Source: Takakia lepidozioides (taxonomy: Eukaryota > Streptophyta > Takakiopsida > Takakiales > Takakiaceae). Taken from it: a stretch of 64,000 nt of DNA. The notes below the pieces were generated by a model. It made no database searches. It was not told the origin of the DNA and was given only the letters and a program-made list of their open reading frames with translations. A program made the translations under genes and the position numbers. Positions 1 to 11,721 of this stretch are shown here, in pieces (the first letter of the stretch is position 1; every line of letters begins with the position of its first letter). The DNA lies in assembly GCA_030704615.1 (NCBI GenBank), contig CM060733.1, positions 17,236,001-17,300,000 on the forward strand, given 5' to 3'.

Positions 1-94
1 CTCTGCCTGTGGCTCAGGTAGTGTACGTCCATCACTACCCAGTATGTCCCGTTGCGACCCTCGTTGTCTGTCCCTCGTAGCATAGCCGTTATCA
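1..94 (-). repeat. 3' LTR of element A (first 94 bp)
   Basis: Identical over 94 bp to 12968-13061. Read on the minus strand it begins TGATAACGG directly after a polypurine tract, as a 3' LTR should. The rest lies outside the window. Confidence 0.88.
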
Positions 95-113
95 TTTATT
101 CCCCACCCCTCTT
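95..113 (-). other. Polypurine tract of element A
   Basis: On the minus strand a run of G and A (AAGAGGGGTGGGGAATAAA) abuts the LTR start. This is the usual plus-strand DNA primer. The stop codon of the last element A reading frame (96-98) lies inside it. Confidence 0.8.
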
Positions 114-2225
114 TTGAAATTGTGTCCGCACAATTTCGTCAGTTCCTGTACTTGTTGTATCTCTTGGGGATGTAAGGTGGTGGCATGCCTGTCTGCGAGG
201 TAGGAAGTGCGTCCCAGGACTGTTGAGTTTCTTCATCTCCAATTCACGCCCTTCATTCAACCAGGCTCTGGCTAAGGCTGCGTCTGCTGCATCCAACCCT
301 GCTTGCAATGTCAGCTTCTCCAGCTGTTGCTTCCATTCTTGTTCATTGCCTATGGCAATGTCTCTTTTTGTGGTGGCGGTAAACAGCCTGCTCTCAGCAT
401 TCTCCCTTTGCTTCAGCAGTGCAGTGTTGTTGTTGAGCCACTTGGTTCCCTGATCTCTGGCAGTCCTCAACTGCCCTTTGAGTGTCTCCACCTGCTGCTT
501 TAATGTTTGCACCTGCCCTGTGAGTGTTTCCACCCCTGTCTCTGTTTTCCGAGATCTCTCTCGCTCTGCATCGAGGTCGGCTTGGACATGGTGTGTTTCG
601 TCTCTCTGTCTTTCTCACTTTTGCTCCCACTCATCTCTGCGTTGTGCCAATGTGTTGTATTGGCGGAGTAAGGTTGACTTTTGATCTTCTAATGCTGCAA
701 TTGTAACCTCATGGTTACATACTGTTCTTGCAGTGGCCAATTCCCTCTGGTGCTTCTCTTTGATGTGGTCTAAGATCATGTTCAGGTTTTCCGAGCTGAT
801 GTAATCATTGGCCCTGTCCATACAAACTGTCAGTTGCCCCAATGCTTGTATTGCCTGCAGAATGACATTTTGTGGTGCTTCTTCTAACCCTGTGTCCCAT
901 GCTGTTGTATCTAAAACTTGTTGTGCTAGTAGTAATTTATGGATAACCTCCACTTTCTTTGGATCTACCAGAATTCCTTGTTGGCACACAATGTGTCCCA
1001 ATAATAATCCTGAATTCACACAGAATGTACATTTTTCCGGGTTGAGACTTACTCCATTGTTTTTGCAGGCTTGTAGGCAAAGTTTTAACTGTGCCAAATG
1101 TTTGGATTTCTGTCCAAAGACACTGAAATCATCCAAAAATACCTGCATAAAATCATTGAGATAGTTCTTGAATATCTCAGATACTGCTCGTTGAAATGTG
1201 GCTGGTGCATTGCAAAGTCCAAATGGCATGACTCTGTAAGCATATGCTCCCCATTCAGTGATGAATGCGGTCTTTTCTCGGTCTTCTTCTGCCATCTGTA
1301 CCTGGTTGTACCCACTAAACCCATCCATGAATGAGTACATTTCATGTCCAGCCGCTGTGTCCAATACTATTTCAGTGAAAGGTAGTGGAAAAGGGTCTTT
1401 CTTGGTTCCTGCGTTTAACTTGCGGTAGTCTACACACACTCGTAGTTTTCCATTTTTCTTGGGTACTATCACAATGGGCGATAACCATTGTGGAGTCTCT
1501 ACTGGGTATATGAATCCTGCATCCAATAACTTCTTGATTTCTTCCCAAACTTTAGCTGCATAGTTGGGGTTCATTCTGTAACGGTTCTGACGAATTGGTT
1601 TTGTGTCAACTTCCAATTCAATTCGGTGCTGACAGATGTTAGAAGGTATCCCCTTCAAATCCTTGTAGTTCCAGGCAAATACATCCTTGTATTCAGTGAA
1701 TAATGCAGTGGCTTCTTGTAGAAATGATTCTTCGAGACCTGCACTTACTCGTATTATGTGTGGTTCTTCAACTGTTCCCAGATTCACTTGAATCAATTGA
1801 GTTTCTTCCGTTACTGTCCATCCTGCAATCTCTTGTCCGATGGTTGCAATTGTGGCAAGTACTTCACTGATTTGAATGTCTTCTTCCCTTTCTTGATAGA
1901 ACCGGGCCGGGTGTTGAGGTGTGTCTATCGCTTCTTCCTCTGGATCTTCATTTCTCGAAGTATTTGGTTCTCCTTGGGTGTTTACCATGTGACATCCTAC
2001 TGTTGTGGTATGCTTGACCACCAGTTGTCCAATAGGTTCCAACTGTGGATGTGTTGCGTATACTGTGGCTTCTTCTTCATCCGACAGTCCACTGGACCAA
2101 TCATATTCTTCCACTATGCAAGGTCGTTTCTCTCGTGGAATGGTACCTCGTTGCTTCGTCGTGATGGTGACTTGTTCTGCTCCCTTATTTATTGTGAGAG
2201 TCTGACTTCCCCAATCGTGGTGTGA
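96..2225 (-). pseudogene. Element A reverse transcriptase followed by coiled-coil tail
   Basis: One minus-strand frame with a single internal TGA at 615-617. The N-terminal part (about 1990-2225) is a linker. About 940-1700 is a Ty3/gypsy reverse transcriptase with CVDYRKLN, MPFGLCNAPATFQ and the catalytic FLDDFSV (about 1120-1145). The RT breaks off after its thumb-proximal part near 938. RNase H and integrase, which should follow, are absent. Instead about 280 residues rich in Gln, Glu, Leu and Arg follow, with heptad-like spacing suggesting a coiled coil, running to the polypurine tract. Either a deletion joined RT to a 3' accessory ORF, or the element captured a coiled-coil sequence. The RT call is firm; the tail's function is unknown. 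Confidence 0.85.
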
Positions 2226-3209
2226 TTAGGCTTGTGTTAACCATGGTCGGCCAAGTAGTAGTGAATATCCCTCTGCCACATCCTCCATTCTGAGAATGGT
2301 TACTGATATTTTGTATACTAGTCCTGCTACTTCCATTGCAAGTCGTCTGATGATCCCCAATGGCTGCACTTTTCATTGATCAGCCATTCGTACCGTGAAT
2401 GGAGTAGGTTCCATGTGCCCCAATCCTAATGACTTCTTCATCTTTTCTGTCATGATATTCACTCCTGATCCTCCATCGATGAGTACATTTGTTACCATCT
2501 TTCGTCCAATACGTACTTGTATTACGGGTACTGCTTCGTCGTAATCTGGAGTTTGTCGTATAGTTGTGGGTTTAATCGTGTAAACCTCTGGTGTTGGTTT
2601 TTGTTTTGGTGTGGGGGTCAATGCCTCGATCGCCCGAAATAAAGTTTTCTTGCAGTGTGGAGCAATTTTTAATAATTGTCCAATGGTAATTTGGGTCTTG
2701 GTCTGGCAGATTACTTCGGCCAATTCTGTTTCCGTGGTTGTATTCATGGTCTTCACCGTAGGTCTGATTTGCTTATCTTGAGTTGGCTCTCCAAAAGGTA
2801 TATGGGTTCCCTCTTGCATTTGAGCTATGGTTTTACTTACTTCCTGGTGTAAGCTCTTTTCCTCCTGCCATGCTGCACTTTCTGGATATTGTTTCCGTTC
2901 TTCTTCAATCTCCTTATTTGGAGGTTTTTGTTTCTTGGCCTGAGTTCGGGTTACCGCAAGAGTATCCACTACAGGGGTTACCACACTTACGGCTACACTT
3001 GGTCCAGCTTCCATATTTCCCACTTCTGCCTCATGCTTGATTCGCAACTGGCATTCATGTTTCCAGTGTCCCTCTTTCTTGCAATAGTGGAATCTCGTGC
3101 TTTCTTTGTTTCTGGGTTGATGTTCCCTATCCCTTGGTGGATATTCATTTCGTGGCCTTTGATAACGATTACCCATGTTGTATCGTCTTGGTTCGTCCGA
3201 TCCTCCCCG
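2226..3209 (-). pseudogene. Element A aspartic protease region
   Basis: It continues the gag frame. Near the start is a Cys/His-rich stretch (CKKEGHWKHEC) that looks like a degenerate zinc knuckle. Near 2463-2484 is the protease active site, with DGGSGVNIM in place of the usual DTGA; a DGG form is common in plant Ty3/gypsy elements. In-frame stops: TGA at 2373-2375 and TAA at 2226-2228. Downstream the frame runs straight into the RT region, so the original product was a single gag-pro-RT polyprotein. Confidence 0.8.
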
Positions 3210-4603
3210 TCAGATTTGGACTTGGTGTACCCCCACCTCTCGTGTGTACCCAGTCTTCTTGGCCCGTTGGTTGTAAATACAATGGCTGGTATTATGATTG
3301 TTCATATGACAAATATCACAGTATTTGTCCTTCATATGGCATTCCGTTGCCAGGTGTCCTGCAGTCGCGCATTTGTGACACCATGTTGCCTTTCGTGGTC
3401 CTTCATCTTTAAAATTCTTGATAGCCTCTGCTATCTTCTGATCCAAAGTGGTTTTGTCAATCACTTCTTTCTTCTTTTGCTTGGGCTTTTCTTCATCATC
3501 AGAGTCTTCTTCTTCCAAGAGATCCTTGGAATCTTTGCTTCTGCTCTGATGGAATCCCAATTCCAACTTCTTTGTAGTCCCTACTGCTTCAGCCAAAGTG
3601 TTGTTAGGCTTGACTGTAACCATGGTTACGTATTCAGGACGAAGTCCATTGATGAACCATGATTTTTGCAAATCATCCTCTTGTGGTTGAGGTAGTTTCC
3701 TGATCAGAGTCTTCATTCTCTCCAGGTAGTCGACTACCAATTCCTTCTTTTTCTGTCTTGGGTTCTGTAATCCTCTGAAGATTTCAGACATGGATTTGTT
3801 GGATCTATATCTTTCTTGAAACGCGGCTCTCATATCCATCCAATTCGCAAAGTGATTAGCTGGGAAAGTCGCCAACCATTCAATGCTTTTCCGGGCCATT
3901 GAACAAGGAAATAGTCGGATCTTCTCTTGGTCTGTTGCTTCATTGTAAATGGTGCACATGTTTTCAAATTGATTAAGATGGATATCTAGATCAGATTTCC
4001 CATCATATAAAGGAAATGGTGGTCTGGTTTTGCTTGCTGCTAAAGCCATCGGTGCAGCTGGTGCAACTGGTTGTCCAAACTGGGATGGTCCCGCTGCTGC
4101 TGGCTGTGGTGGTGTTGGTGTTTGTCTTCCAAACAGTGATTCAAAGCTAGGAGGTCCTTGTCCCAATGATAGTCATCTCCCAGCTGCTGTCCCTACTAAG
4201 CTTAATGAATCTTTAAAAGCTTTGAGTGCAGTTCTGGTTATCCTTTCTGGAGAAGTGCTTTCATTTCTTTCACCTTCTTCACTCAAAATGTTCTCACATC
4301 TTTCTTCTAATATTTCAGCAAAACCTCTATTTGGGCTTCTTACTGTAGAAGGTCCTTCAGATTTTTCTTGTGGTAACCAATCACCAAGTACATTACTGGC
4401 AACTTCTTCTGGTGTAGTGTTCCCACTTTCCACCGATCCGATTTCCTGATCTTCTGGTTTATCACTGTTTGATGTCTCACCTTGAATAATTTTCAAGTTC
4501 TGTAATTCTGGAACTCTTCTCTTAACCAAGCCTCCCTTTCTGCAGCATATTTCTCTATTCGTTCAGCTCTGTTTTGTTTAGCTTCTTTAATTTCCTCATT
4601 CAT
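3210..4603 (-). pseudogene. Element A gag polyprotein
   Basis: Capsid-like retrotransposon gag (about 3500-4100; typical stretches PPFPLYDGKSDLDIHLNQFE and AAFQERYRSNKSMSEIF), an acidic and Lys-rich linker, then two CCHC zinc knuckles of spacing CX2CX4HX4C (CHKCATAGHLATEC and CDICHMNNHNTSHC) near 3290-3390. The likely start is the ATG at 4601-4603, which opens a Glu/Lys-rich helix; one frameshift near 4490-4500 separates it from the rest. In-frame TGA stops lie at 4173-4175 and 3210-3212. Gag normally packages the element RNA in virus-like particles. This copy cannot make full-length product. Confidence 0.85.
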
Positions 4604-4675
4604 TCCCACATCATATGTAGAATTCCTTTTCAGTACCCTTTAAAACACTCTTGGTATGTCAGTCAAGAAAATTTA

Positions 4676-4680
4676 TAGTG
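4676..4680. other. Left target-site duplication of element B
   Basis: TAGTG directly before the 5' LTR. The same five bases follow the 3' LTR at 11651-11655. Five-bp duplications are typical of Ty3/gypsy integration. Confidence 0.92.
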
Positions 4681-5407
4681 TGTCGCGGCCCTTTGCCTTG
4701 AGGGCAGGGAGGTCGGGACACAAGAGGGGCTGCCCCTGTGGTGGGGGCAGTAGCAGCGATAGGTATGGGGGCTGAAGCACCCTTGAGTGCCCAAGGCACT
4801 CAAGGAGGCGGAGGCGCTCACTAGGTGGAGCCCCGCACACCGGGTTGCGGTGGGGGTGGCTCCACAAGGGGTGGTGGTAGCTTAGCGGGACTTAGTGGGG
4901 GTGGCATAGGACTCACCATGGGGTGGAGACCTCGAGGTGGGAGTCGTGGGGAGTCTTGGGACTCATCACGGTCCATTGGGGCCGCGGTGAGTGGGCCAAG
5001 ACTCACCGCGACTCACCACCGGGAGTCGAGGGTCTTCGTGGTGGTTCACCATAAAATGGCATGGCTGGTTGTGAAACCCCCGCGGACAGCTACAGAAGTA
5101 TATATAAGGGGAGTAGTAACCCCGAGAACGGTGGAAGCCCGTTGGTGTCCAAAAACTAGTGAGTAAGCGTGCGAGCCGGAAAGCGACCAAAGAGTGGGGA
5201 GCTGTTCCGGACTGCCATCTACCAAAGGGAATTCCACTAGGCCCAAATAGGTGGAGGGTCTTTCGGGAGAGCGAAGGGGGACCGTTATGTCCCGGTGAGC
5301 AGCCGAAGCTCCGAGTTGGCCCGGCGGCCAGGTTGGGAGTCAGGCGCGCGCATCAAAGCGAGTAACTATGACTTGAAGGGGAGCTTACCGAAGTGAGGTG
5401 CGCGACA
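4681..5407 (+). repeat. 5' LTR of element B
   Basis: Begins TG and ends CA; its partner is 10928-11650. It contains a TATATAA box at 5099-5105. The partner has a 2-bp deletion at that box. Confidence 0.95.
5099..5105 (+). promoter_or_regulatory. Putative TATA box of the element B LTR
   Basis: TATATAA about 300 bp before the LTR end, in a position suited to start the genomic transcript in the LTR. It is intact in the 5' LTR and shortened to TATATAG in the 3' LTR. Confidence 0.6.
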
Positions 5408-5409
5408 CT

Positions 5410-5421
5410 TGGTATCAGAGC
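5410..5421 (+). other. Primer-binding site of element B (initiator-Met tRNA type)
   Basis: TGGTATCAGAGC begins two bases after the LTR end and matches the complement of the 3' end of plant initiator methionine tRNA. Confidence 0.92.
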
Positions 5422-5462
5422 TTAGAGTTCAGTACGCGATCGTCCTTGGGATTGGCCTCATC

Positions 5463-8400
5463 ATGGGGTCGGGCAAGCCAAAGCAAAAGCGGAACGGCCC
5501 AAAAAATGATGACCCTGGTGAGCCCGATGGGGGCGACGTGTCACCGAGGCGGCCGTTTGAGGAAGCGATGCATGCTTCTGAAAATGAGGCCGTGCAAGAG
5601 CGGGAGGAATCTGAGGAGTCGGAGCCCGAGGAATCCTGGAGAGCTCCGACAAACCAACAGATGCTTCCCATGCCGGCAGCCTTTTGGGAAGGGTTGCTGG
5701 CGCAGTTTGGCGGGACATTGAAAGACGTGTTGAAGGCGGCTAATGCCACTTCCACTAAGGCGAAGTTTAAGGTGAAGCCTAAGGAACCCGGCACCTTCGA
5801 GGGCGTCCGAAATCGGAAGGCACTCAACACCTGGCTCCTGGAGCTAGAGCAGTACTTCCAGGCGGCCAAGTTGAGTGACGAGGATCGGGTGGAAGTGGCT
5901 CCCACCTATTTGAGGGGCTATGCTCAACAATGGTGGCAGAAACGCCTTCACGACCAAGGTCCAAGCCCGGAAACCTTGAACTGGAGTGGGTTCAAGGAAT
6001 TGATGAAGAGACAGTTTGTGCCCCTCAACGCGTCCTGGCTCGCCCGGGACAAGATGAGGAATTTGAAGCAAACAGATGACATTCGGGGATATGTCCAGGC
6101 TTTCAATGTGTTGTTGCTCGAAGTCGCGGACATGGCGGAACCAGAAATGGTCTTCAACTTTGTGGCGGGATTGGCCTCATGGGCCAGGCGGAAGTTGGAG
6201 GAGAAGCCACCCAAGACTTTGAACGAGGCAATTGAGAGGGCTGATTGTTTCTCGGATGTCCCTAAGGGTGAGAGACAAGGCCGTACGGAGCTGAACCACA
6301 AGAAGACCCGGCGGGAAGGTGACTCCTTCCGACCGAAAAAGAAGTGGGATAGGCCACGCGGCGACAATGGCACGTGGAAATCGAAGGGAGGGCCTTCACA
6401 CGTCAAGGCGGCACCCGGTGCTTTGAAAGGAAAAGCGGGTGGAGCGGCTTATGGCGGACAGAAGGCAACCTTTGATGGAGTGTGTTTCAATTGCGGGGAG
6501 CCCGGGCACATGGCTAAGAAGTGCACAAAACCTCGACAATTGAACATGACTCGGGCAACCACGGAGCTGTCGGAAGATACCATCAGTCGCTTGGTGGAAG
6601 CGGTGGTCGCCAGGAATTGCAAGGTAGGCAACTATTCTTGTGAGTTGTATCAGGAAACTGGCGCCCTGCGTAAAGGGAGTCAGTTATTGTTCGTGGATGG
6701 GATAATATCCGGAACTAACGTGTCGTTGTTGGTGGACACAGGAGCGTCGCACTCCTTCATGACGTCGGCGGCGGCGCGAAAGTTGGGACTCCCGACAAGT
6801 GACGTGGGGGCCTCTATTGAGGTGCGTTCTGCCAAAGGAGAACCACAGTTGGCGACAAGGTTGGCGTTTGATGTTCCTCTTCAACTGGGGAGTTGGGAGG
6901 GATGTGAGAACTTCACCATCTGCGAGATCGATGGAGTAGATCTCATTTTGGGGATGACCTTTTTGAGCAAATCCGGAGCGGTCATAGATGGCCGCAAGAG
7001 AGTAGTCACGCTGCCATGTGGGAATGGTGGCGAGGTCTTACGAGTGTCGGAAACGCCCAAATCCATGGGAGGGCGAATAAACCTTCTGTCAGCAAGGAAG
7101 TGGGCCGTGGAGGAGACACACGAACCCCAATTTTTGCTTTACATTAGAGAAGTGAAGGGAGAAGGCGATGGGGAGCCGAGCCCAGATTGGATCAAGGGGA
7201 TTTTGGAGAAATACCAGGATGTGATGCCGGAGGATTTACCAAGCGGCTTGCCACCGCGAAGAGGAGTTGACCACAAGATTGAGATGATACCGGGAACGGA
7301 ACCGCCTGCCAAGGCACCCTACCGGTTAAGCCACAGGGAGTTGGTCGAGCTGAAGACTCAGCTCAAGGATCTAATGTCAAAGGGGTACATCCGGCCGAGT
7401 AAGTCACCTTACGGAGCCCCGGTGCTATTCGCAGACAAGAAGGATGGGACGCTGCGGATGTGTGTCGATTACAGGGCTCTGAATAAGGTGACTATCAAAA
7501 ACCGGTACCCTTTGCCAAGGATCGACGACCTCTTCGATCGGTTGGCAGGAGCGAAGTATTTCAGCCGGATCGACTTGCGCTCCGGCTATCATCAAATTCG
7601 GGTGGCGGAAGGAGATGAGGAGAAGACCGCATGCAGGACAAGGTATGGTTCATATGAGTTCTTGGTGATGCCTTTTGGGCTCACCAATGCACCAGCGACA
7701 TTTAGCACGCTGATGAACAGCCTTTTTCAGGAGTGGTTGGATGACTTTGTGATCGTGTACATCGACGACATCTTGGTGTACTCGAAAACAAAGGAGGAGC
7801 ACCTGGAGCACCTCAAAAGGGTGTTCCAAAAATTGCGAGAAGGGAAGCTGTATGCCAAAGCTTCAAAGTGCGAATTCGGGGTCACGAAAGTGGAGTTCTT
7901 GGGGCATGTGATTACACAGGATGGGATCAAAATGGATGACAGAAAGGTGAGGGCGATCTTGGACTGGGAGCCTCCGACTTCGGTCCCGGGAGTGCGATCC
8001 TTCCTAGGACTCGCCTCCTATTACCGGAAGTATGTGAGAAATTTCGCCAAGATCGCGGGGCCGCTGTCGGACCTTCTGTGTAAATTTAAAGTCTGGGCAT
8101 GGAACACCTTTTGTGGCCAAGCTTTTGCTGAATTGAAGCAGCGGATGGCGGAAGCTCCAGTCTTGAAAATCCCGGAGTTCGATCGTCCATTTGAGATTCA
8201 TACAGATGCGTCGGACTTCGCGATTGGGGGTGTACTGATGCAAGATGGACGTCCAGTGGCTTACGAAAGTAAGAAACTGAATGAAGTGGAGCGACGGTGG
8301 CCGACGCACAAAAAAGAGATGAAGGCGGTGGTGCATTGCCTTGAGCTTTGGCGCCACTATGTTGGTTCCAACCCAGTGAAGGTGTTCACGGACAATGTCA

Positions 8401-8741
8401 CGGTGAAGTATTTTGCCACGCAGCCCAAGTTGTCCCCAAAACAACTTAGGTGGCAAGATACTTTGGCGGTGTTCGACGTGGATATCCAGTACAAACCGGG
8501 ACGGGACAATGTGGTGGCCGATGCTTTAAGTAGAAAGCAGCAGCTCTTGTTGGTGTACAAGGGCGAGACGGCGCTCCAAAGGAAGATCCGGAAGGCTTGC
8601 CGGAAGGATGAGCTGGCGAAGTCCGTGATGCAGGACTTGAGGATGGGGGTTAAATCGCAGTTCCACTTGCAAAATGGACTGCTCCGGTATAAGCAAAAGC
8701 GTCTCTACGTGCCGAAGGGAGGGATCAGGATAGTCTCTTGA
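5463..8741 (+). CDS. Element B gag-protease-RT-RNase H polyprotein
   Basis: 1,092 codons from the ATG at 5463, the first in-frame ATG after the primer site. Order of parts: acidic N terminus (about 1-80); Ty3-type gag capsid (about 100-260, with [12 protein letters not shown]); basic linker; CCHC knuckle [14 protein letters not shown] near residue 341; protease with VDTGASHSF near residue 425; reverse transcriptase with [22 protein letters not shown] and catalytic YIDD near residue 766; RNase H with [11 protein letters not shown] near residue 915. The frame ends with a TGA right where the integrase begins in another frame. The reading frame is fully open, so this part may be recent. It would reverse transcribe the element RNA inside cytoplasmic particles. 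Confidence 0.93.
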   Translation: MGSGKPKQKRNGPKNDDPGEPDGGDVSPRRPFEEAMHASENEAVQEREESEESEPEESWRAPTNQQMLPMPAAFWEGLLAQFGGTLKDVLKAANATSTKAKFKVKPKEPGTFEGVRNRKALNTWLLELEQYFQAAKLSDEDRVEVAPTYLRGYAQQWWQKRLHDQGPSPETLNWSGFKELMKRQFVPLNASWLARDKMRNLKQTDDIRGYVQAFNVLLLEVADMAEPEMVFNFVAGLASWARRKLEEKPPKTLNEAIERADCFSDVPKGERQGRTELNHKKTRREGDSFRPKKKWDRPRGDNGTWKSKGGPSHVKAAPGALKGKAGGAAYGGQKATFDGVCFNCGEPGHMAKKCTKPRQLNMTRATTELSEDTISRLVEAVVARNCKVGNYSCELYQETGALRKGSQLLFVDGIISGTNVSLLVDTGASHSFMTSAAARKLGLPTSDVGASIEVRSAKGEPQLATRLAFDVPLQLGSWEGCENFTICEIDGVDLILGMTFLSKSGAVIDGRKRVVTLPCGNGGEVLRVSETPKSMGGRINLLSARKWAVEETHEPQFLLYIREVKGEGDGEPSPDWIKGILEKYQDVMPEDLPSGLPPRRGVDHKIEMIPGTEPPAKAPYRLSHRELVELKTQLKDLMSKGYIRPSKSPYGAPVLFADKKDGTLRMCVDYRALNKVTIKNRYPLPRIDDLFDRLAGAKYFSRIDLRSGYHQIRVAEGDEEKTACRTRYGSYEFLVMPFGLTNAPATFSTLMNSLFQEWLDDFVIVYIDDILVYSKTKEEHLEHLKRVFQKLREGKLYAKASKCEFGVTKVEFLGHVITQDGIKMDDRKVRAILDWEPPTSVPGVRSFLGLASYYRKYVRNFAKIAGPLSDLLCKFKVWAWNTFCGQAFAELKQRMAEAPVLKIPEFDRPFEIHTDASDFAIGGVLMQDGRPVAYESKKLNEVERRWPTHKKEMKAVVHCLELWRHYVGSNPVKVFTDNVTVKYFATQPKLSPKQLRWQDTLAVFDVDIQYKPGRDNVVADALSRKQQLLLVYKGETALQRKIRKACRKDELAKSVMQDLRMGVKSQFHLQNGLLRYKQKRLYVPKGGIRIVS

Positions 8742-10022
8742 GAGAATGCCATGATAGCCCGCTTGCGGGCCACGGCGGAGCCAAGCGCACTGCGGCACTC
8801 TTGAAGAAAGAGTATTTCTGGCCCAAACTGAGGAAGGAGGCAGAGGAGTATGTCAAGACATGCACCACATGCCAACAAAACCGGAGCGAGTACAAAAAGC
8901 AAGCGGGGCTGTTACAACCCTTGCCGATTCCAGAGGGGACTTGGGAAAGCGTCTCGATGGATTTCATGACTGCTATGCCGCTGTCAAAAGGATTCGATGC
9001 AATCATGGTGGTGGTGGATAGGTTCAGTAAAATGGGTCCATTTCATCCCCACCAAGGAGACGGCAACGGCGCAGGAGACAGGGCGACTTTACTTCGTCCA
9101 CGTCTTAAAGCATCATGGAGTCCCGAAGGATATTGTCTCGGACCGCGATCCAAAGTTTACGAGTAAATTTTGGAGGGCACTTTGGAAGAAGATGGGGACG
9201 AGGCTGAAGATGAGCACCGCCTTCCGACCTACGACCGACGGCCAAACAGAAAGAGTGAATTCCGTAGTGAAGCAGATCTTGCGGAATTACGTGTCGGCAG
9301 ACCAAACAGACTGGTGGAACACTTAGACGCGGCAGAGTTCTGTTATAATAACACAGAACACTCCGCAACGGGAGTTTCCCCTTTCGTATTGGTCTATGGA
9401 AAAGCACCTCTGGTGCCGACAAGTTGGGCCGCCCAGACGTTGAGGAACCGGCAGTAGCGGCGGTACTGGAAGAACGCGAGCGTTTGTTGAAGCTCGCAAA
9501 GTACAACATTGCCAAAGCTAGGAAACGGTATGAAAGGCAGGCGAATCGGAAGCGGAGGGAAGTGAAGTTTGAGGCAGGCACAGAGGTCTGGTTGAACATC
9601 AAGAATTTCCGACTACCTCCGGAAGTGAGTCCAAGTTCGTACCTCCGTATGCGGGACCCTTTCGCATTCGGAAGGTTATGAATGAGGATGTGTATGAATT
9701 GGAGCTGCCGGCAAACAGCAAGGTGCACCCAGTATTCCATGTCTCCCTTTTGAAGCCTTACTTCAAAGATGAAGCGCGTCCAAATCGGCATCAAGTGTTG
9801 CGTCCGCCACCTATGCTGTTGGATCATGAAAATGAACCTGAGTACGAGGTGGAGGCAATACTTAAGTCGAGGAGGTTCAAGAACCGAGAAACGGAGTATC
9901 TCGTCAAATGGAAGGGCTATCATCATGTGGAGGCATCTTGGGTGCGTGCCTCAGAAATGGGAAACGCATCCGAGGCGGTTGCAGCTTTCGAAGGGCGACC
10001 TCAAAAGCGGAAGAAGCGTTGA
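8738..10022 (+). pseudogene. Element B integrase and chromodomain, frameshifted
   Basis: This continues the pol gene in shifted frames. 8738-9030 has the integrase HHCC zinc domain (HDSPLAGH ... CTTCQ) and the first catalytic Asp (SMDFMT). 9030-9320 carries the second catalytic region (DIVSDRDPKF) and TDGQTERVNS with the catalytic Glu. 9320-9430 and 9424-9640 complete the integrase C terminus. 9678-10022 is a chromodomain (YEVEAILKSRR ... EYLVKWKGYHHVEASW), which in chromoviruses can target integration to marked chromatin. Frame changes occur near 8733, 9032, 9318, 9430 and 9624; each is explained by one base gained or lost in or beside a short base run. Mutations or assembly errors are both possible. 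Confidence 0.9.
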
Positions 10023-10927
10023 TGGGGACATCAACCTTGGAGCGTGGGGGAGGAAATGCATGCTTAGCCCGGCTTAGCTAGCTTAGGAATCCGATTGCAA
10101 AAACTTGTATTGTACAAAACGTGCTATAAATGAAATGGATTCCAAATGTTGTGCGTCCTATTTTGTTTGGAATGGTGATGCATGGTATGGTTGGCTAGTG
10201 TGTAGAATGCATGCTAGCTTATAAAAGTGGGAGAGGTAAATTGGGTTAATCGTGTGTTTGCGTAGTGCCGAAATCGGGTGACCCCCATCCAAGGGGCAAG
10301 GAAACTTGCGCCTTCTTTGGGAGTTCACGTGCTAGTGCGCACCTGGCGCGTGCGCGTACTATAACTGCGCTACCGAGGGGGTTGCCTTGTAGTGCGGGCT
10401 AACGCGGAAGCTACGTGCTTCCGTTCACGTACTATAATCGTGTAGCCTCGGGACGAAGTCGTAGTGCGGCTTCGGCGTGTTCCCGTACCTCAGGCCAGCA
10501 TTCCAAGGCGGACCCAATTGTAGTGATTGGGGCGCACGGTTGGTTCAAGGTTATCTTCCTAGTCAAAGAGGGTTCCAGGTGAACCCTTGCTCAAGGTGAT
10601 GCCAAAAGCGGCATCATGAGCGATCGCAAGCAATGTTGTTGCAGTAAGGCGATTCGATCCTCGGGGAGGATCGTTCCTTGGCCTTGAAGTAGGCCAAGAA
10701 GAGTGCACTGGGAGGAGCTTGAGAGGCTCCACCCTTGGCCGAGACTTGGAGGAAGTCGGCCGAACTAGCTAGTGGAGAGTAGAGTCAAGTGTGGGGTTTG
10801 GTTCTTTGCCATGGGACGCCATGGTACGGAAACAAACTCCTTGATGTGGGACGCCACAACTTGGATGTTTGTTTCTACAAAATGGACAAGTCGATGAGGA
10901 CATCGACTCCCTGTTGGTAGGGGTGTG
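10023..10927 (+). other. Noncoding 3' internal region of element B
   Basis: About 900 bp between the pol end and the 3' LTR with no credible ORF. Between about 10330 and 10520 there are imperfect short repeats around GTACTATAA and TAGTGCGG. The last bases (10917-10927, GTAGGGGTGTG) are a weak polypurine-tract candidate. Confidence 0.6.
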
Positions 10928-11650
10928 TGTCGCGGCCCTTTGCCTTGAGGGCAGGGGGTCGGGACACAAGAGGGGCTGCCCCTGTGGTGGGGGCAGTAGC
11001 AGCGATAGGTACGGGGGCTGAAGCACCCTTGAGTGCCCAAGGCACTCAAGGAGGCGGAGGCGCTCACTAGGTGGAGCCCCGCACACCGGGTTGCGGTGGG
11101 GGTGGCTCCACAAGGGGTGGTGGTAGCTTAGCGGGACTTAGTGGGGGTGGCATAGGACTCACCATGGGGTGGAGACCTCGAGGTGGGAGTCGTGGGAGTC
11201 TTGGGACTCATCACGGTCCATTGGGGCCGCGGTGAGTGGGCCAAGACTCACCGCGACTCACCACCGGGAGTCGAGGGTCTTCGTGGTGGTTCACCATAAA
11301 ATGGCATGGCTGGTTGTGAAACCCCCGCGGACAGCTACAGAAGTATATATAGGGAGTAGTAACCCCGAGAACGGTGGAAGCCCGTTGGTGACCAAAAACT
11401 AGTGAGTAAGCGTGCGAGCCGGAAAGCGACCAAAGAGTGGGGAGTTGTTCCGGACTGCCATCTACCAAAGGGAATTCCACTAGGCCCAAATAGGTGGAGG
11501 GTCTTTCGGGAGAGCGAAGGGGGACCGTTATGTCCCGGTGAGCAGCCGAAGCTCCGAGTTGGCCCGGCGGCCAGGTTGGGAGTCAGGCGCGCGCATCAAA
11601 GCGAGTAACTATGACTTGAAGGGGAGCTTACCGAAGTGAGGTGCGCGACA
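10928..11650 (+). repeat. 3' LTR of element B
   Basis: 723 bp, nearly identical to 4681-5407; ends GTGCGCGACA and is followed by the TAGTG target duplication. Confidence 0.95.
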
Positions 11651-11655
11651 TAGTG
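11651..11655. other. Right target-site duplication of element B
   Basis: TAGTG, matching 4676-4680. Element A sequence resumes after it. Confidence 0.92.
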
Positions 11656-11721
11656 TCTCTACCCTTTCTTCAAGACTCATCCTATCTTGCAAGAATCCGT
11701 ATTACAACTTAATTTTCCTTT

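Larger units (their letters stand above)
4681..11650 (+). mobile_element. Full-length chromovirus LTR retrotransposon B
   Basis: A 6,970-bp element inserted in element A. It has LTRs of 727 and 723 bp starting TGTCGCGG and ending GCGCGACA, an initiator-Met tRNA primer site, a gag-pro-RT-RNase H ORF, an integrase region and a C-terminal chromodomain, which marks the chromovirus branch of Ty3/gypsy. By eye the LTRs differ by three substitutions and three short indels, so insertion was recent. The order gag, protease, RT, RNase H, integrase, chromodomain is standard. About 900 bp of noncoding sequence precede the 3' LTR. Confidence 0.95.

Noticed and set aside
96-4529. U-to-C RNA editing of genomic stop codons, as in fern and hornwort organelles
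   Set aside because: These are nuclear transposons; such editing is known from organelle transcripts, and no organelle sequence is seen here.
4825-5166. ORFs within the element B LTRs on both strands
   Set aside because: They repeat in both LTRs, differ by frame-breaking indels and look like no known protein.
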